Positions 1 through 11,300 of a DNA stretch of 64,000 nt are shown one piece after another. Both the position numbers and the translations under genes were made by a program. How positions within the stretch are numbered: position 1 is the first letter of the stretch; each line of letters opens with the position of its first letter. The stretch is from positions 62,001-126,000 of the forward strand of contig NZ_JAKEUO010000011.1 in the NCBI RefSeq assembly GCF_022397915.1. Direction: 5' to 3'. The notes under the pieces are model-generated. The model saw only the letters and a list, made by a program, of their open reading frames with translations, was not told where the DNA came from and did no database searches. Source of the DNA: Vibrio sp. Isolate34. Lineage in GTDB: Bacteria; Pseudomonadota; Gammaproteobacteria; Enterobacterales; Vibrionaceae.

Positions 1-1336
1 TCGCATGGCTAAAGGTCTTGAAGCCTTCAATGCCGTGGTAGTGTCCCATGCCTGAAGGGCCAATACCACCAAACGGTGCGTCTTCTGCTGCCACATGTAC
101 CAGAGAGTCGTTAATACAAACGCCACCTGAGTGTGTTTCAGATAAGAACAGCTCTTGAGTCTGTTTGTCGTGACTCATTAGGTACAACGCAAGTGGACGT
201 TCTCTTGTTGTGATGTAGCTAATTGCTTCTTCAATAGAATCATAAGGCACGATAGGCAGAACGGGGCCAAACAACTCTTCTTGCATCGCGATCATGTCGT
301 CGTTCACTTCGGTTAGAAGGTGCGGTGTCATTCTGTGGTTCACGTCGTCTTGTGCCTGCTCGGTGACAGTGTGTATCACAGCACCTTTTGACTTCGCATC
401 TTCAACCACACCTTTTAGTCGATTGTACTGGCGCATGTTAACCACTGAGGTTAAGTCTTTGCTCTCAATTCCTGCTTTATAGAGCTTCTTGAAGTAGCGC
501 TTGTAAGCGGTGATAAATGCATCGACCTTCTCTCGTGGCAATAAGATGTAATCCGGTGCGACACAGATTTGACCTGCGTTTAAGCTCTTGGCAAACAGGA
601 TGCGTTCAACCGCGTCTGCGACATCGAAATCTGGTGCGATGATGGTTGGAGACTTACCGCCAAGTTCAAGTGTCACTGGCGTTAGGTTAGCAGCGGCAGC
701 TTTCATCACGTGCTTACCAACAGCGGTTGAGCCTGTGAACAGGATATGGTCAAACGCTAGCTGGCTGAATTTAGCGGACACATCTGCTTCACCTTCGATG
801 ATCGCAACTTGATCTTCACTGAAGCCTTCGGCCAACATTGCTTTTAAAACACGGTTGGTCGCAGGAGTAAACTCAGACATCTTGAGCATTGCGGTATTAC
901 CTGCCGCCAACGCTGTGATGAGAGGGCCCAAAGCGAGCATTACTGGGAAGTTCCAAGGAACAATAATGCCGACAACACCCACTGGCTGATAGTGAACGGT
1001 TATCTTCGCTGGGGTTAGCATCAAACCAGCTTTACGGCGTGAAGGTTTCAACCACTTCTTAAGGTTTTTCGCACTGTAATTGATCTGGTGTAGGGAAGGA
1101 GTGATGTCAGCAATTAAGCTGTCGTGCTTTGCTCGATGGCCATAATCTTCAGATACCGCTTCAATTAACTGCTCTTGATAACGCATTAATAGTTTTTTCA
1201 ATACTGAGAGATCATTTCGTCTCTGCTCGAGTGTTGGATTAACGTTGTTACTGTAGTGATCTTGTTGTCGGTTGAATATTTGATCCATGTCGTTGGTGCT
1301 CGACGTGTTTGGTTCAAGGTCTAGATTATGGCTCAT
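1..1336 (-). CDS. Aldehyde dehydrogenase, coniferyl-aldehyde-dehydrogenase-like (5' part, cut by window edge)
   Basis: The minus strand reads open from ATG at 1336 to the window edge and gives about 445 residues starting MSHNLDLEPN. The NAD(P)-dependent aldehyde dehydrogenase fold is recognised from PWNFPVMLALGP, the FTGSTAVGK nucleotide-binding segment, LELGGKSP with the general-base Glu, and NAGQICVAPDY with the catalytic Cys. The CVAPDY context and the overall sequence resemble coniferyl aldehyde dehydrogenases (CalB type), which oxidise aromatic or other aldehydes to acids; the real substrate cannot be told from sequence. It should be a soluble cytoplasmic enzyme, as no signal peptide is seen. 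A TetR-type palindrome lies about 20 nt upstream of the start. The gene is divergent from speA and shows no link to the alginate island. Confidence 0.88.
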   Translation of the reverse strand, partial: MSHNLDLEPNTSSTNDMDQIFNRQQDHYSNNVNPTLEQRRNDLSVLKKLLMRYQEQLIEAVSEDYGHRAKHDSLIADITPSLHQINYSAKNLKKWLKPSRRKAGLMLTPAKITVHYQPVGVVGIIVPWNFPVMLALGPLITALAAGNTAMLKMSEFTPATNRVLKAMLAEGFSEDQVAIIEGEADVSAKFSQLAFDHILFTGSTAVGKHVMKAAAANLTPVTLELGGKSPTIIAPDFDVADAVERILFAKSLNAGQICVAPDYILLPREKVDAFITAYKRYFKKLYKAGIESKDLTSVVNMRQYNRLKGVVEDAKSKGAVIHTVTEQAQDDVNHRMTPHLLTEVNDDMIAMQEELFGPVLPIVPYDSIEEAISYITTRERPLALYLMSHDKQTQELFLSETHSGGVCINDSLVHVAAEDAPFGGIGPSGMGHYHGIEGFKTFSHA

Positions 1337-1357
1337 AGTATCCCCTAAATTCGAAGG

Positions 1358-1377
1358 CTGACCGATTGGTTGGTCAG
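1358..1377. promoter_or_regulatory. TetR-type operator-like palindrome
   Basis: CTGACC and GGTCAG form a perfect 6-bp inverted repeat with an 8-nt spacer, 22 nt upstream of the aldehyde dehydrogenase start. The GACC...GGTC arms are typical of TetR/AcrR operators. The regulator gene is not in the window. Function is inferred from position and symmetry only. Confidence 0.5.
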
Positions 1378-1802
1378 TTAAAATTACAAGAAGATCGAAT
1401 CGAATACAAGGTATGCGCGAGAAAAGTTTAATAATTGAGCGGTTCCAACTTTGAAGTGAGTGATTTTGGGTTGGAAGAGGTGAGGCATTAATCGGCGTTG
1501 AATCGCGGGATATAAGCTGTGTTGGTGAGAGCGAGAGTTCAGACAAGGAAGTGCGCATATTTGTCACAACCCTGACTTAACATCACCAAATTAACTTGGG
1601 ATTTTAGGTGTGATTGCTATTTTATTCACCTGATTTTTTTGTTAGAAAGTGCTTTAAATTTAATGCGCTCCCGCCTGATTTTTAGCCTAAAACCTTGTAA
1701 TTCCTTACCTGTCACTTTAAGTCGATCTGTCGATAAAAAAACGTAATCGTAACCACAAATATCAATGGTTGGACTCACTCTTCATAATATCGGTTAATGC
1801 AG

Positions 1803-1862
1803 CCAACAAATCGTTTTCGAGCGTTTTTTGTTGGGTTATACCTCGCTATTCCAAAGAGGTAT
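1803..1862 (+). other. Two adjacent hairpins in the speA leader
   Basis: CCAACAAA (1803-1810) pairs with TTTGTTGG (1827-1834), and ATACCTC (1838-1844) pairs with GAGGTAT (1856-1862). Both perfect stems lie just before the likely GTG start of speA at 1885, which has only a weak Shine-Dalgarno sequence. They could affect speA translation or mRNA stability, but that is inference. The rest of 1337-1802 holds the divergent promoter region and no gene that I can support. Confidence 0.4.
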
Positions 1863-1884
1863 CTTCTGTCGATGGCCCTATAGT

Positions 1885-3807
1885 GTGAGGTCTCTAGAAT
1901 TGGAAAATTCGGTTAATTTGGAACGCATCCGTGCTGAGTATAATGTAAAGCACTGGAGCCAAGGTTTTTATGGAATTGATGACAACGGTGAGGTGTATGT
2001 TTCACCGAGCGAAACGGATCATCAAGTTCCCCTAAGTAAGATCGTAAAACAGTTAGAGCAAAGAAATATTGGTTTACCTGCTCTTGTGCGTTTTCCTCAA
2101 ATAGTGCATCAACGTGTGCACAATATCTGTAACGCATTTAACCAAGCGATCGACGAATATCAGTACGACAATCGTTACCTACTTGTTTATCCGATTAAAG
2201 TTAACCAGCAAAAAGAAGTGGTTGATGAGATCTTAGCGAGCCAAGCTCAGTTAGAGCAAAAGCAGCTAGGACTAGAGGCGGGCAGCAAACCTGAGCTATT
2301 GGCAGTATTGGCGCTGGCTCAAAAAGCGAGCTCTGTGATCGTGTGTAACGGCTACAAAGATAGAGAATACATCCGTCTTGCGCTGATTGGCGAGAAGCTA
2401 GGACACAAAGTATTTATCGTTCTAGAGAAACTGTCTGAGCTTGATCTTGTTCTTTCTGAAGCGAAAGCATTGGGCGTGAAACCTCGTTTGGGTTTACGTA
2501 TCCGTCTTGCTTCTCAAGGCGCGGGTAAATGGCAAGCAAGTGGTGGTGAGAAGTCGAAGTTTGGCTTGTCTGCATCACAAGTGCTTACCGTTATCGAACG
2601 TTTGAAAGCAGAAGACCAACTGGATGTTCTAGAGCTCGTACACTTCCACCTAGGTTCGCAAATGGCGAACATTCGCGACGTACGCAACGGTGTGAGTGAA
2701 GCGGCTCGTTTCTACTGTGAACTGCGTGATATTGGCGCTCAACTGAAGTTCTTAGATGTTGGTGGTGGTTTAGCAGTCGATTACGACGGCACACGTAGCC
2801 AATCTTCAAACTCAATGAACTACGGCCTGCTTGAGTACGCTCGTAACATCGTGATGACGGTAGGAGACATTTGTAAGCTCTACAATCAGCCACAACCTGT
2901 GATTATTTCAGAATCTGGTCGCTCATTGACAGCGCACCATGCTGTGTTGATCACCAACGTGATTGGTACTGAAAGCTACTCGCCGGAAGACATGGCTGCG
3001 CCAGAAGCTGAAGCTCCAATGTTGCTAAACAACATGTGGAAGAACTTCTTAGAGCTCGATGCTGGTAATGATGATCGTGCGTTGATTGAGATCTACAACG
3101 ACACTCAGAGCGATATTGCAGAAGCGCACAACCAATTTGCAACAGGCATGCTGAATCTTCAGCATCGTGCTTGGGCAGAGCAAATGTCTTTGCGTATTAA
3201 CTACGAGCTTAGCACTCGCATGAGCACTAAGAACCGTTACCACCGTCCAATTTTGGATGAGTTGAGCGAGCGTTTAGCGGATAAGTTCTTCGTGAACTTC
3301 TCACTATTCCAGTCATTGCCAGACGCTTGGGGTATTGATCAGGTGTTCCCTGTATTGCCACTAAGCGGTTTAGACAATGCGGATGAGCGTCGTGCTGTAG
3401 TGTTGGACATCACCTGTGACTCTGACGGTACGATTGACCAGTATGTTGATGGTCAAGGCATTGAAACTACGTTGCCAGTGCCGGCATGGAACCCAGATGA
3501 ACCATACCTAATGGGCTTCTTCCTAGTAGGCGCATACCAAGAGATCTTGGGTGATATGCATAACCTATTTGGTGACACGCACAGTGTAGTGGTGAATGTT
3601 GATGAAGGCGGTCAAGCGAATATCGACTACATCAATGAAGGCGATACAGTTGAAGACATGATGCGTTATGTTCACATCGATACGGATCTGATTCGTCAGA
3701 ATTACAAAGATTTGGTCACGGCGAAAGTACCAGCACAAGAGCAACAAAGCGTACTTGAAGAGTTAGAGCAAGGCTTGATGGGTTACACCTATCTTGAGGA
3801 TTTTTAA
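1885..3807 (+). CDS. speA: Biosynthetic arginine decarboxylase
   Basis: SpeA decarboxylates L-arginine to agmatine with pyridoxal phosphate, the first step of the agmatine route to putrescine. The product is about 640 residues, normal for bacterial SpeA (fold III). Visible motifs are PIKVNQ with the PLP-binding Lys, [43 protein letters not shown] and LDITCDSDG with the active-site Cys near the C-terminus. The frame is open back to a TTG at 1828. I prefer GTG 1885 because the protein then starts [15 protein letters not shown], close in length to Vibrio SpeA proteins as I remember them, and because the upstream DNA folds into two hairpins; TTG 1900 is another possibility. The stop overlaps the speB start by one base, so the two genes are translationally coupled. 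Confidence 0.95.
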   Translation: MRSLELENSVNLERIRAEYNVKHWSQGFYGIDDNGEVYVSPSETDHQVPLSKIVKQLEQRNIGLPALVRFPQIVHQRVHNICNAFNQAIDEYQYDNRYLLVYPIKVNQQKEVVDEILASQAQLEQKQLGLEAGSKPELLAVLALAQKASSVIVCNGYKDREYIRLALIGEKLGHKVFIVLEKLSELDLVLSEAKALGVKPRLGLRIRLASQGAGKWQASGGEKSKFGLSASQVLTVIERLKAEDQLDVLELVHFHLGSQMANIRDVRNGVSEAARFYCELRDIGAQLKFLDVGGGLAVDYDGTRSQSSNSMNYGLLEYARNIVMTVGDICKLYNQPQPVIISESGRSLTAHHAVLITNVIGTESYSPEDMAAPEAEAPMLLNNMWKNFLELDAGNDDRALIEIYNDTQSDIAEAHNQFATGMLNLQHRAWAEQMSLRINYELSTRMSTKNRYHRPILDELSERLADKFFVNFSLFQSLPDAWGIDQVFPVLPLSGLDNADERRAVVLDITCDSDGTIDQYVDGQGIETTLPVPAWNPDEPYLMGFFLVGAYQEILGDMHNLFGDTHSVVVNVDEGGQANIDYINEGDTVEDMMRYVHIDTDLIRQNYKDLVTAKVPAQEQQSVLEELEQGLMGYTYLEDF

Positions 3808-4736
3808 TGAACGATCTATTTACCAAACCAGATTACTCTCTGTACTCCAACGCGATGACGTTTATGCGTCGTCCATTGGTACAGAACCCAATTGATAACG
3901 ATGCTGATGTGGTTGTGTTGGGCGCGCCGTTAGATATGGCAACGTCGGGTCGTCCGGGCGCTCGCATGGGCCCTGATGCGATTCGTCGTGCGTCGGTAAA
4001 CTTGGCGTGGGAAGGTAAGAAATTCCCGTGGGACTTCAATGTACTTGAACATACCTCAGTGATTGATGCTGGCGACCTTGTGTTTGATTGCGGTGACGCA
4101 GAAGACCTAACTCAGCGTTTGGAAGCAGCAGCTGACGCGATTCTAAATAGTGGTAAAACTCTGTTAGGTTTAGGTGGCGATCACTTCATTACACTGCCTT
4201 TACTACGTGCGTATGGTAAGAAGTACGGTGAGATGGCGTTGATTCACTTCGACGCACATACTGACACCTACAACCAAGGCAGCCGTTACGACCACGGCAC
4301 CATGTTCTACCATGCACCAAACGAAGGTCTTATCTCGCCTGAGCATTCAGTGCAAATTGGTATCCGTACCGAGTATAAACAGGAAGGTCACGGCTTCAAC
4401 GTAATCAATGCGATGCAAGCGAATGACATGAGTGTGGACGAGATAATTGATCAAGTGAAAGGTATTGTTGGTGATAAGCCAGTTTACCTAACCTTTGATA
4501 TCGATTGTCTGGACCCTGCTTTTGCTCCGGGTACTGGTACGCCAGTGTGTGGTGGTTTGAACTCAGATAAAGTTCTGAAAATCATCCGTGGCCTGCAAGG
4601 CATCAATATGGTTGGTATGGACGTTGTAGAAGTTTCTCCAGCGTATGACCAAAGTGAGATTACCGCTTTGGCTGGCGCGACGATTGCGCTTGAATTACTT
4701 TATGTTTGGACGGCGAATCGCCTCGCTAAATCATAA
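3807..4736 (+). CDS. speB: Agmatinase
   Basis: SpeB hydrolyses agmatine to putrescine and urea, completing the pathway begun by SpeA. The 309-residue protein has the ureohydrolase manganese-ligand motifs in order: GLGGDHFIT (His), HFDAHTDTY (Asp, His, Asp) and [17 protein letters not shown] (two Asp). Length and motif spacing fit the arginase/agmatinase family. The ATG overlaps the speA stop (TAATG), and a strong terminator follows within 40 nt, so speA-speB is a two-gene operon. It acts in the cytoplasm. Confidence 0.96.
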   Translation: MNDLFTKPDYSLYSNAMTFMRRPLVQNPIDNDADVVVLGAPLDMATSGRPGARMGPDAIRRASVNLAWEGKKFPWDFNVLEHTSVIDAGDLVFDCGDAEDLTQRLEAAADAILNSGKTLLGLGGDHFITLPLLRAYGKKYGEMALIHFDAHTDTYNQGSRYDHGTMFYHAPNEGLISPEHSVQIGIRTEYKQEGHGFNVINAMQANDMSVDEIIDQVKGIVGDKPVYLTFDIDCLDPAFAPGTGTPVCGGLNSDKVLKIIRGLQGINMVGMDVVEVSPAYDQSEITALAGATIALELLYVWTANRLAKS

Positions 4737-4774
4737 TATTTTACAACTAAATGCATAACGCTGCATACTGATTC

Positions 4775-4810
4775 AAAAGCCCACCAGGTTTAACTTGGTG
4801 GGCTTTTTTG
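4775..4810 (+). terminator. Rho-independent terminator of speA-speB
   Basis: A stem of AAAAGCCCACCA against TTGGTGGGCTTTT is followed by a T run. It starts 39 nt after the speB stop. Confidence 0.9.
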
Positions 4811-5399
4811 TTTATCACTTCCAGAAAAGAACCTGTGACCAAATTGAAGTGGTTAGCAGTTGTTTATCAGTTGATTAAAATTCCGTCAGATACGCTTTAT
4901 GCAACTTATTTGATTGTTTTTGATTCGAGTTTCACCACCTTTCCGCTAATTAGTGTCTCACAAATGGGAATTACTTCTGCTTTGCTACAAACGCATAGTT
5001 AGCCTCAATTAATGCCCCATGTTTGCTAATGATTTATCAACTTTATTGCTGTATATATTTATAAATAATGAGGTGCAATTACATTAAGAGTTTATTTGCA
5101 TATAAATCAGCACCATACTAACTTTTAACTAAGTTTTTCAAACCCCAACAAGAATACCTCGATTTGTGAAAAGGCGTCCCTTAGCACAGACATGGCATTT
5201 TTTATGGGGAAGACTAGGCTTAAGAGTAAGTAAACTATAAAAAAACAGGCGAAATGCTTTTCTCTTTTCAGGCCAGTTGGACGTGACAATGGATTGCCGT
5301 TGATGAGAGTTAATTCTGCATTCAAATGAAACCTGAAATTGCTATTACAAATAATTTTCACAGCGCTAGAGAATAGTGTTTTGTGACAACGGGGGATAT
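4811..5399. other. Intergenic region before the giant adhesin gene
   Basis: This is about 590 nt of AT-rich DNA. Two short open frames (4808-5002 plus, 5125-5361 minus) have no recognisable domain and no convincing ribosome binding site, so I do not call genes. The adhesin promoter must lie here, but I could not assign clear -35 and -10 boxes. Confidence 0.5.
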
Positions 5400-8300
5400 A
5401 TGGATATCGAAGTTTCGCGCCAGGTTGCGGTAGTTGAAGCAGCTAGTGGAGATGTCGTCGTAGTTAAGCCAGACGGCAGTGCAAGAAAAATTTCAGTTGG
5501 CGATACCATCCGTGAAAATGAGATCGTGATTACGGCCAACAAGTCAGAACTTGTATTAGGCGTTCAGAATGATTCGATTCCGGTTGCAGAGAATTGTGTC
5601 GGTTGTGTTGATGAAAATGCAGCTTGGGTAGACGCCCCAGTGGCTGGTGAGGTTAATTTTAACTTACAGCAAGCAGATGCAGAAACCTTCACCGAAGACG
5701 ACCTTGCTGCTATCCAAGATGCCATTTTAGGTGGTGCCGATCCGACTCAAATCTTAGAAGCAACAGCGGCTGGTGGCGGACAAGGTTCTGCAAACGCTGG
5801 CTTTGTGACGATAGACTATAACTACACAGAAACCCATCCCTCTACATTTTTCGAAACTGCTGCTCTAGAACAACAAACCGTTGATGAAGACAGAGAAGAG
5901 TTCAGGTCGATCACTCGTTCATCAGGCGGTCAGTCAATCAGTGAAGCTCTTACTGAAGGCTCAATATCCGATAATACTTATCCTCAATCTATCACGACGA
6001 CAGAAACCATTATTGCTGGTAGTTTAGCACTCGCTCCAGATTCTTTTGCTCCAGAGGCTTTATCCCTCGCCTCATTACTCAGTGAGCTAAACAGTGACAT
6101 AACATCAAGTGGTCAGCCTGTCACCTTCACTTATGACGCTACAAACAACTCTATTATTGGTGTCCAAGGTTCCGATACAGTTTTAAGCATCGACATTAAT
6201 GCCGTCAGTGTTGGAAATAACATTGAGCTTTCTTTAATCACAACGATTTTTCAGCCGATTGATCATGTAGCGTCTGTCGGTGGTAGCCAGGTTTCCTATA
6301 CTGGCGATCAAATAGATATTACCTTCGATATTCAAGGCGAAGACACCGCTGGAAACCCATTAGCAACACCTATCAACACGCAAGTTACCGTATTTGACGG
6401 GGTAGATCCGTCTGCTGAAAGTGTGAATATCAGTAACGTTGAAACGAGCAGTGCAGCAATCGAAGGCACGTTCTCCAATATCGGAAGTGACAACCTTCAA
6501 TCAGCAGTCTTTGATGCAAGTGCATTAGAACAGTTTGATGGCGTACTCAGTGATAATCAAAACACGCTTGCCAGACTTTCTGATGATGGAACGACTATCA
6601 CTCTGGCTATTCAAGGTCGTGGCGAGGTGGTTCTCACTATCTCACTTGATACCGATGGCACTTATAAATTTGAGCAGTTTAATCCGATCGAACAGATCGG
6701 CACTGACTCACTCTCTTTTTCGCTGCCGATCACGGTTACGGACTTTGACCAAGATGTTGTAACTAATACCATTAACATTGAGATTACTGATGGCGATAGC
6801 CCGGTTGTGACCAATGTTGACAGTATTGATGTTGATGAAGCTGGTATTGTTGGTGGGTCTCAAGAGGGAACCGCGCCCGTAGCAGGTAGCGGAAGCATCA
6901 CTGCCGATATTTTTGAAAGTGACATCATCGATCATTACGAGCTCGAACCTACGGAGTTTAATACTGGTGGTTCTTTAACGTCTAATGGCGAAGCCGTATT
7001 GCTTGAGCTTATTGATGAAACTAACGGTGTAAGAACTTACGAAGGCTATGTTGAGGTCAATGGTTCTCGAATTACGGTTTTTGACGTTAAAGTTGATAGT
7101 CCGTCATTGGGGAACTATGAATTCACTCTGTACGAAGAGCTTTCTCACCAAGGTGCTGAAGACGCGTTGTTGACCTTTGCTCTGCCTATTTATGCCGTTG
7201 ATGCGGATGGAGACCGTTCTGCACTATCTGGCGGTTCGAGTACACCAGAAGCCGCTGAGATTCTCGTCAATGTCACAGATGATGTTGTTGAGCTCGTTGA
7301 TAAGGTTGAGTCAGTCACGGAGCCAACTTTAGCGGGCGATACTATTGTTTCGTATAACCTGTTCAATTTCGAAGGCGCAGATGGCTCAACAATTCAATCG
7401 TTTAACTATGATGGTGTTGATTACTCGCTCGATCAAAGCTTGCTCCTCGATGCTCCCCAGACTTTCAGTTTTACTGAGGGTGTCGTCACTATCTCATTAA
7501 ACGGTGATTTCAGTTTTGAAGTCGCTCGTGATATCAACCACTCAAGCAGTGAAACGATAGTAAAACAGTTCTCATTTTTAGCTGAAGATGGTGATGGAGA
7601 TACTGATACCTCAACACTTGAGCTGAGTATTACCGATGGTCAGAACCCAATTATAGATTTGGTTCCACCTGTTACTTTATCTGAAACAGATCTTGCCGAT
7701 GGTTCTGCACCAAGCGGAAGTGCAGTGAGTGCAACTGAAACGATTACCTTTACTGCAGGCAGTGATGATGTGGCGAGTTTCCGTATTGAACCAACTGAGT
7801 TCAATGTAGGTGGAGCTCTGACGTCCAATGGCTTTGTGGTTGAGATAAAAGAAGACTCGGTTAATCCGGGAACTTATATCGGTTTTATTACTGATGGCTC
7901 GAACGCTGAAGTTCCAGTGTTCACCATTAGTTTCTCGGTTACCACACTAGGCGAATACACCTTTACTCTGCTTGAAGCGCTAGACCATGTGGATGGTTTA
8001 GATAACAACGACCTGAGCTTCGATCTGCCTGTTTATGCGGTCGATACGGACGGCGATGATTCATTGGTGTCTCAACTTAACGTGACCATCGGTGATGATG
8101 TCCAAATCATGCAAGACGGTACGTTAGATATCATCGAGCCAAATCTGGCCGACGGTACGGTGACAACCAACACCATTGATGTGATGCCAAATCAAAGTGC
8201 TGATGGCGCGACGATCACTCAGTTCACTTATGATGGTCAGCTACGAACGCTTGACCAAAATGACACTGGTGAACAGCAATTCAGCTTTACAGAAGGCGAA

Positions 8301-11300
8301 CTGTTTATCACCCTTGAAGGTGAAGTACGCTTTGAGCCGAACCGAAACTTAGACCACTCGGTGAGTGAAGACATCGTGAAGTCGATTGTGGTCACTTCAA
8401 GTGACTTCGATAATGACTCTCTGACTTCTACCGTAACGCTGACCATTACCGATGGTGATAACCCTACGATTGACGTTATTCCAAGCGTTACTCTTTCTGA
8501 AACGAATCTGAGCGATGGCTCTGCGCCAAGTGGCAGCGCGGTAAGCTCGACTCAAACCATCTCGTTCACCAATCAAAGTGATGACGTGGTTCGTTTCCGT
8601 ATTGAGCCATCGGAGTTCAATACTAACGACGATCTTAAATCGAACGGTTTAGCCGTTGAGTTACGTGAAGATCCGGCAGGGTCGGGTAATTATATTGGTT
8701 TTACGACCAGTGCGACAAACGTAGAAACTCAAGTATTCACATTGAGTTTTAATGCTAGTTCATTGGGTGAGTACACATTCACACTCATCGAAGCTTTAGA
8801 TCACCAAGATGCCCGTGGCAACAACGGCCTCAGCTTTGATCTGCCTGTTTATGCGGTAGACAGTGACGGTGATGATTCAGTGATGTCGCCGTTAAACATC
8901 ACTATCGGCGATGATGTTCAAATCATGCAAGATAGTATGTTAGATATCGTCGAGCCAAACCTTGCAGATGGTACCGTGACAACTGGTACTGTTGATGTGA
9001 TGCCAAATCAGAGTGCTGATGGCGCAACGGTGACGCAATTCACTTATGATGGTCAGCTTCGAACGCTTGATCAAAATGATAATGGCGAACAACAGTTTAG
9101 CTTTACGGAAGGTGAGTTATTCATCACGCTTCAAGGTGAAGTTCGCTTTGAGCCCAACCGTAATTTAGACCACACACTCAGCGAAGACATCGTGAAGTCG
9201 ATTGTGGTGACCTCAAGCGATTCAGACAATGACGTACTGACTTCAACTGTGACGCTGACCATTACCGATGGTGATATCCCGACCATTGATAATGTGCCAA
9301 CTGTGAACTTGTCGGAAACCAATCTGAGTGATGGCTCTGCACCAAGTGGCAGCGCGGTTAGCTCAACTCAAACCATTACTTACACCACTCAAAGTGATGA
9401 TGTGACCAGCTTCCGTATTGAACCGACTGAGTTCAATGTTGGTGGCGCTTTGACATCAAATGGATTAGCAGTCGAACTGAAAGTCGATCCAACCACACCG
9501 GGCGGTTACATCGGTTTTGTTACGGATGGTTCGAATGTTGAAACCAACGTATTCACGATTAGTTTCTCGGACACCAACTTAGGCCAATACACCTTCACCT
9601 TACTTGAAGCACTAGACCATGTTGATGGCCTCGCAAATAATAATTTGAGTTTCGACTTACCGGTTTATGCGGTCGATAGCGATGGCGATGACTCGTTGGT
9701 GTCTCAATTAAACGTAACCATTGGTGATGATGTCCAAATCATGCAAGGTGGTACGTTAGATATCACTGAGCCAAATCTTGCAGATGGCACAGTGACAACC
9801 AACACCATTGATGTGATGCCAGAGCAAAGTGCCGATGGCGCGACGATCACTCAGTTTACTTATGACGGGCAAGTTCGAACGCTGGATCAAACTGACAATG
9901 GTGAGCAGCAATTTAGCTTCTCAGAAGGTGAGTTGTTCATCACTCTTCAAGGTGACGTGCGCTTTGAGCCAAACCGTAATCTAGACCACACGGTTAACGA
10001 AGACATCGTCAAATCGATAGTGGTGACCTCAAGCGATTCAGACAATGACGTACTGACCTCCACAGTGACGCTGACCATTACCGATGGTGATATCCCAACC
10101 ATTGATGCAGTGCCAAGCGTTACACTTTCGGAAACTAACTTAAGTGACGGCTCTGCGCCTAGCGGCAGTGCAGTAAGCCAAACTGAGACGATTACTTTCA
10201 CTAATCAAAGTGATGATGTAGCAAACTTCCGCATTGAGCCAACCGAGTTCAATGTCGGTGGAGCACTAAAATCGAACGGAGCTGCGGTCGAGATAAAAGA
10301 AGACTCTGCTAATCCCGGTACTTACATCGGTTTTATTACCGATGGTTCGAACGCTGAAGTTCCAGTGTTCAACATTAGTTTCTCTACGAGTACGTTAGGC
10401 GAATACACCTTTACCTTACTTGAAGCGTTAGACCATGCGGATGGTTTAGATAACAACGATCTTAGCTTCGACCTGCCTGTTTATGCTGTTGATACGGACG
10501 GTGACGATTCACTGGTATCCCAGCTTAATGTGACCATCGGTGATGATGTTCAGATCATGCAGGACGGTACGTTAGATATCACCGAGCCAAATCTGGCTGA
10601 TGGAACAATCACAACCAATACCATTGATGTGATGCCAAACCAAAGTGCCGATGGCGCGACGATCACTCAGTTCACTTATGATGGTGCCGTAAACACACTG
10701 GATCAAAGTATTTCAGGCGAACAGCAGTTCAGCTTCACAGAAGGCGAACTGTATATCACCCTTGAAGGTGAAGTACGCTTTGAACCTAATCGCGATCTAG
10801 ACCACTCAGTGAGCGAAGACATCGTGAAGTCGATTGTGGTGACTTCAAGTGATTTCGATAATGATCCGGTGACTTCAACCATTACGCTGACCATTACCGA
10901 TGGTGATATTCCAACCATCGATGCAGTGCCAAGCGTTACGCTCTCAGAAACAAATTTAGCGGATGGTTCTGCGCCAAGTGGCAGTGCGGTTAGTCAAACG
11001 GAGACGATTACTTTCACCAACCAAAGTGATGATGTTGAGAAATTCCGTTTAGAGCCAAGTGAATTTAATACCAACAACGCGCTCAAGTCCGATGGTTTAA
11101 TCATTGAGATTCGAGAAGAACCAACAGGTTCAGGCAATTACATTGGTTTCACGACTGATATTTCGAATGTCGAAACCACAGTGTTTACACTCGATTTCAG
11201 CAGTACCACTTTGGGTGAGTACACCTTCACGCTTCTGGAAGCGATTGACCACACACCAATTCAAGGCAACAACGACCTAACATTTAACTTGCCAGTTTAC

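Noticed and set aside
4808..5002. 64-residue plus-strand open frame after speB
   Set aside because: It starts within the terminator tail of speB, has no recognisable feature and no convincing ribosome binding site.
5125..5361. 78-residue minus-strand open frame before the adhesin
   Set aside because: It occupies the adhesin promoter region, has no family signature, and the single hydrophobic stretch is expected in AT-rich DNA.
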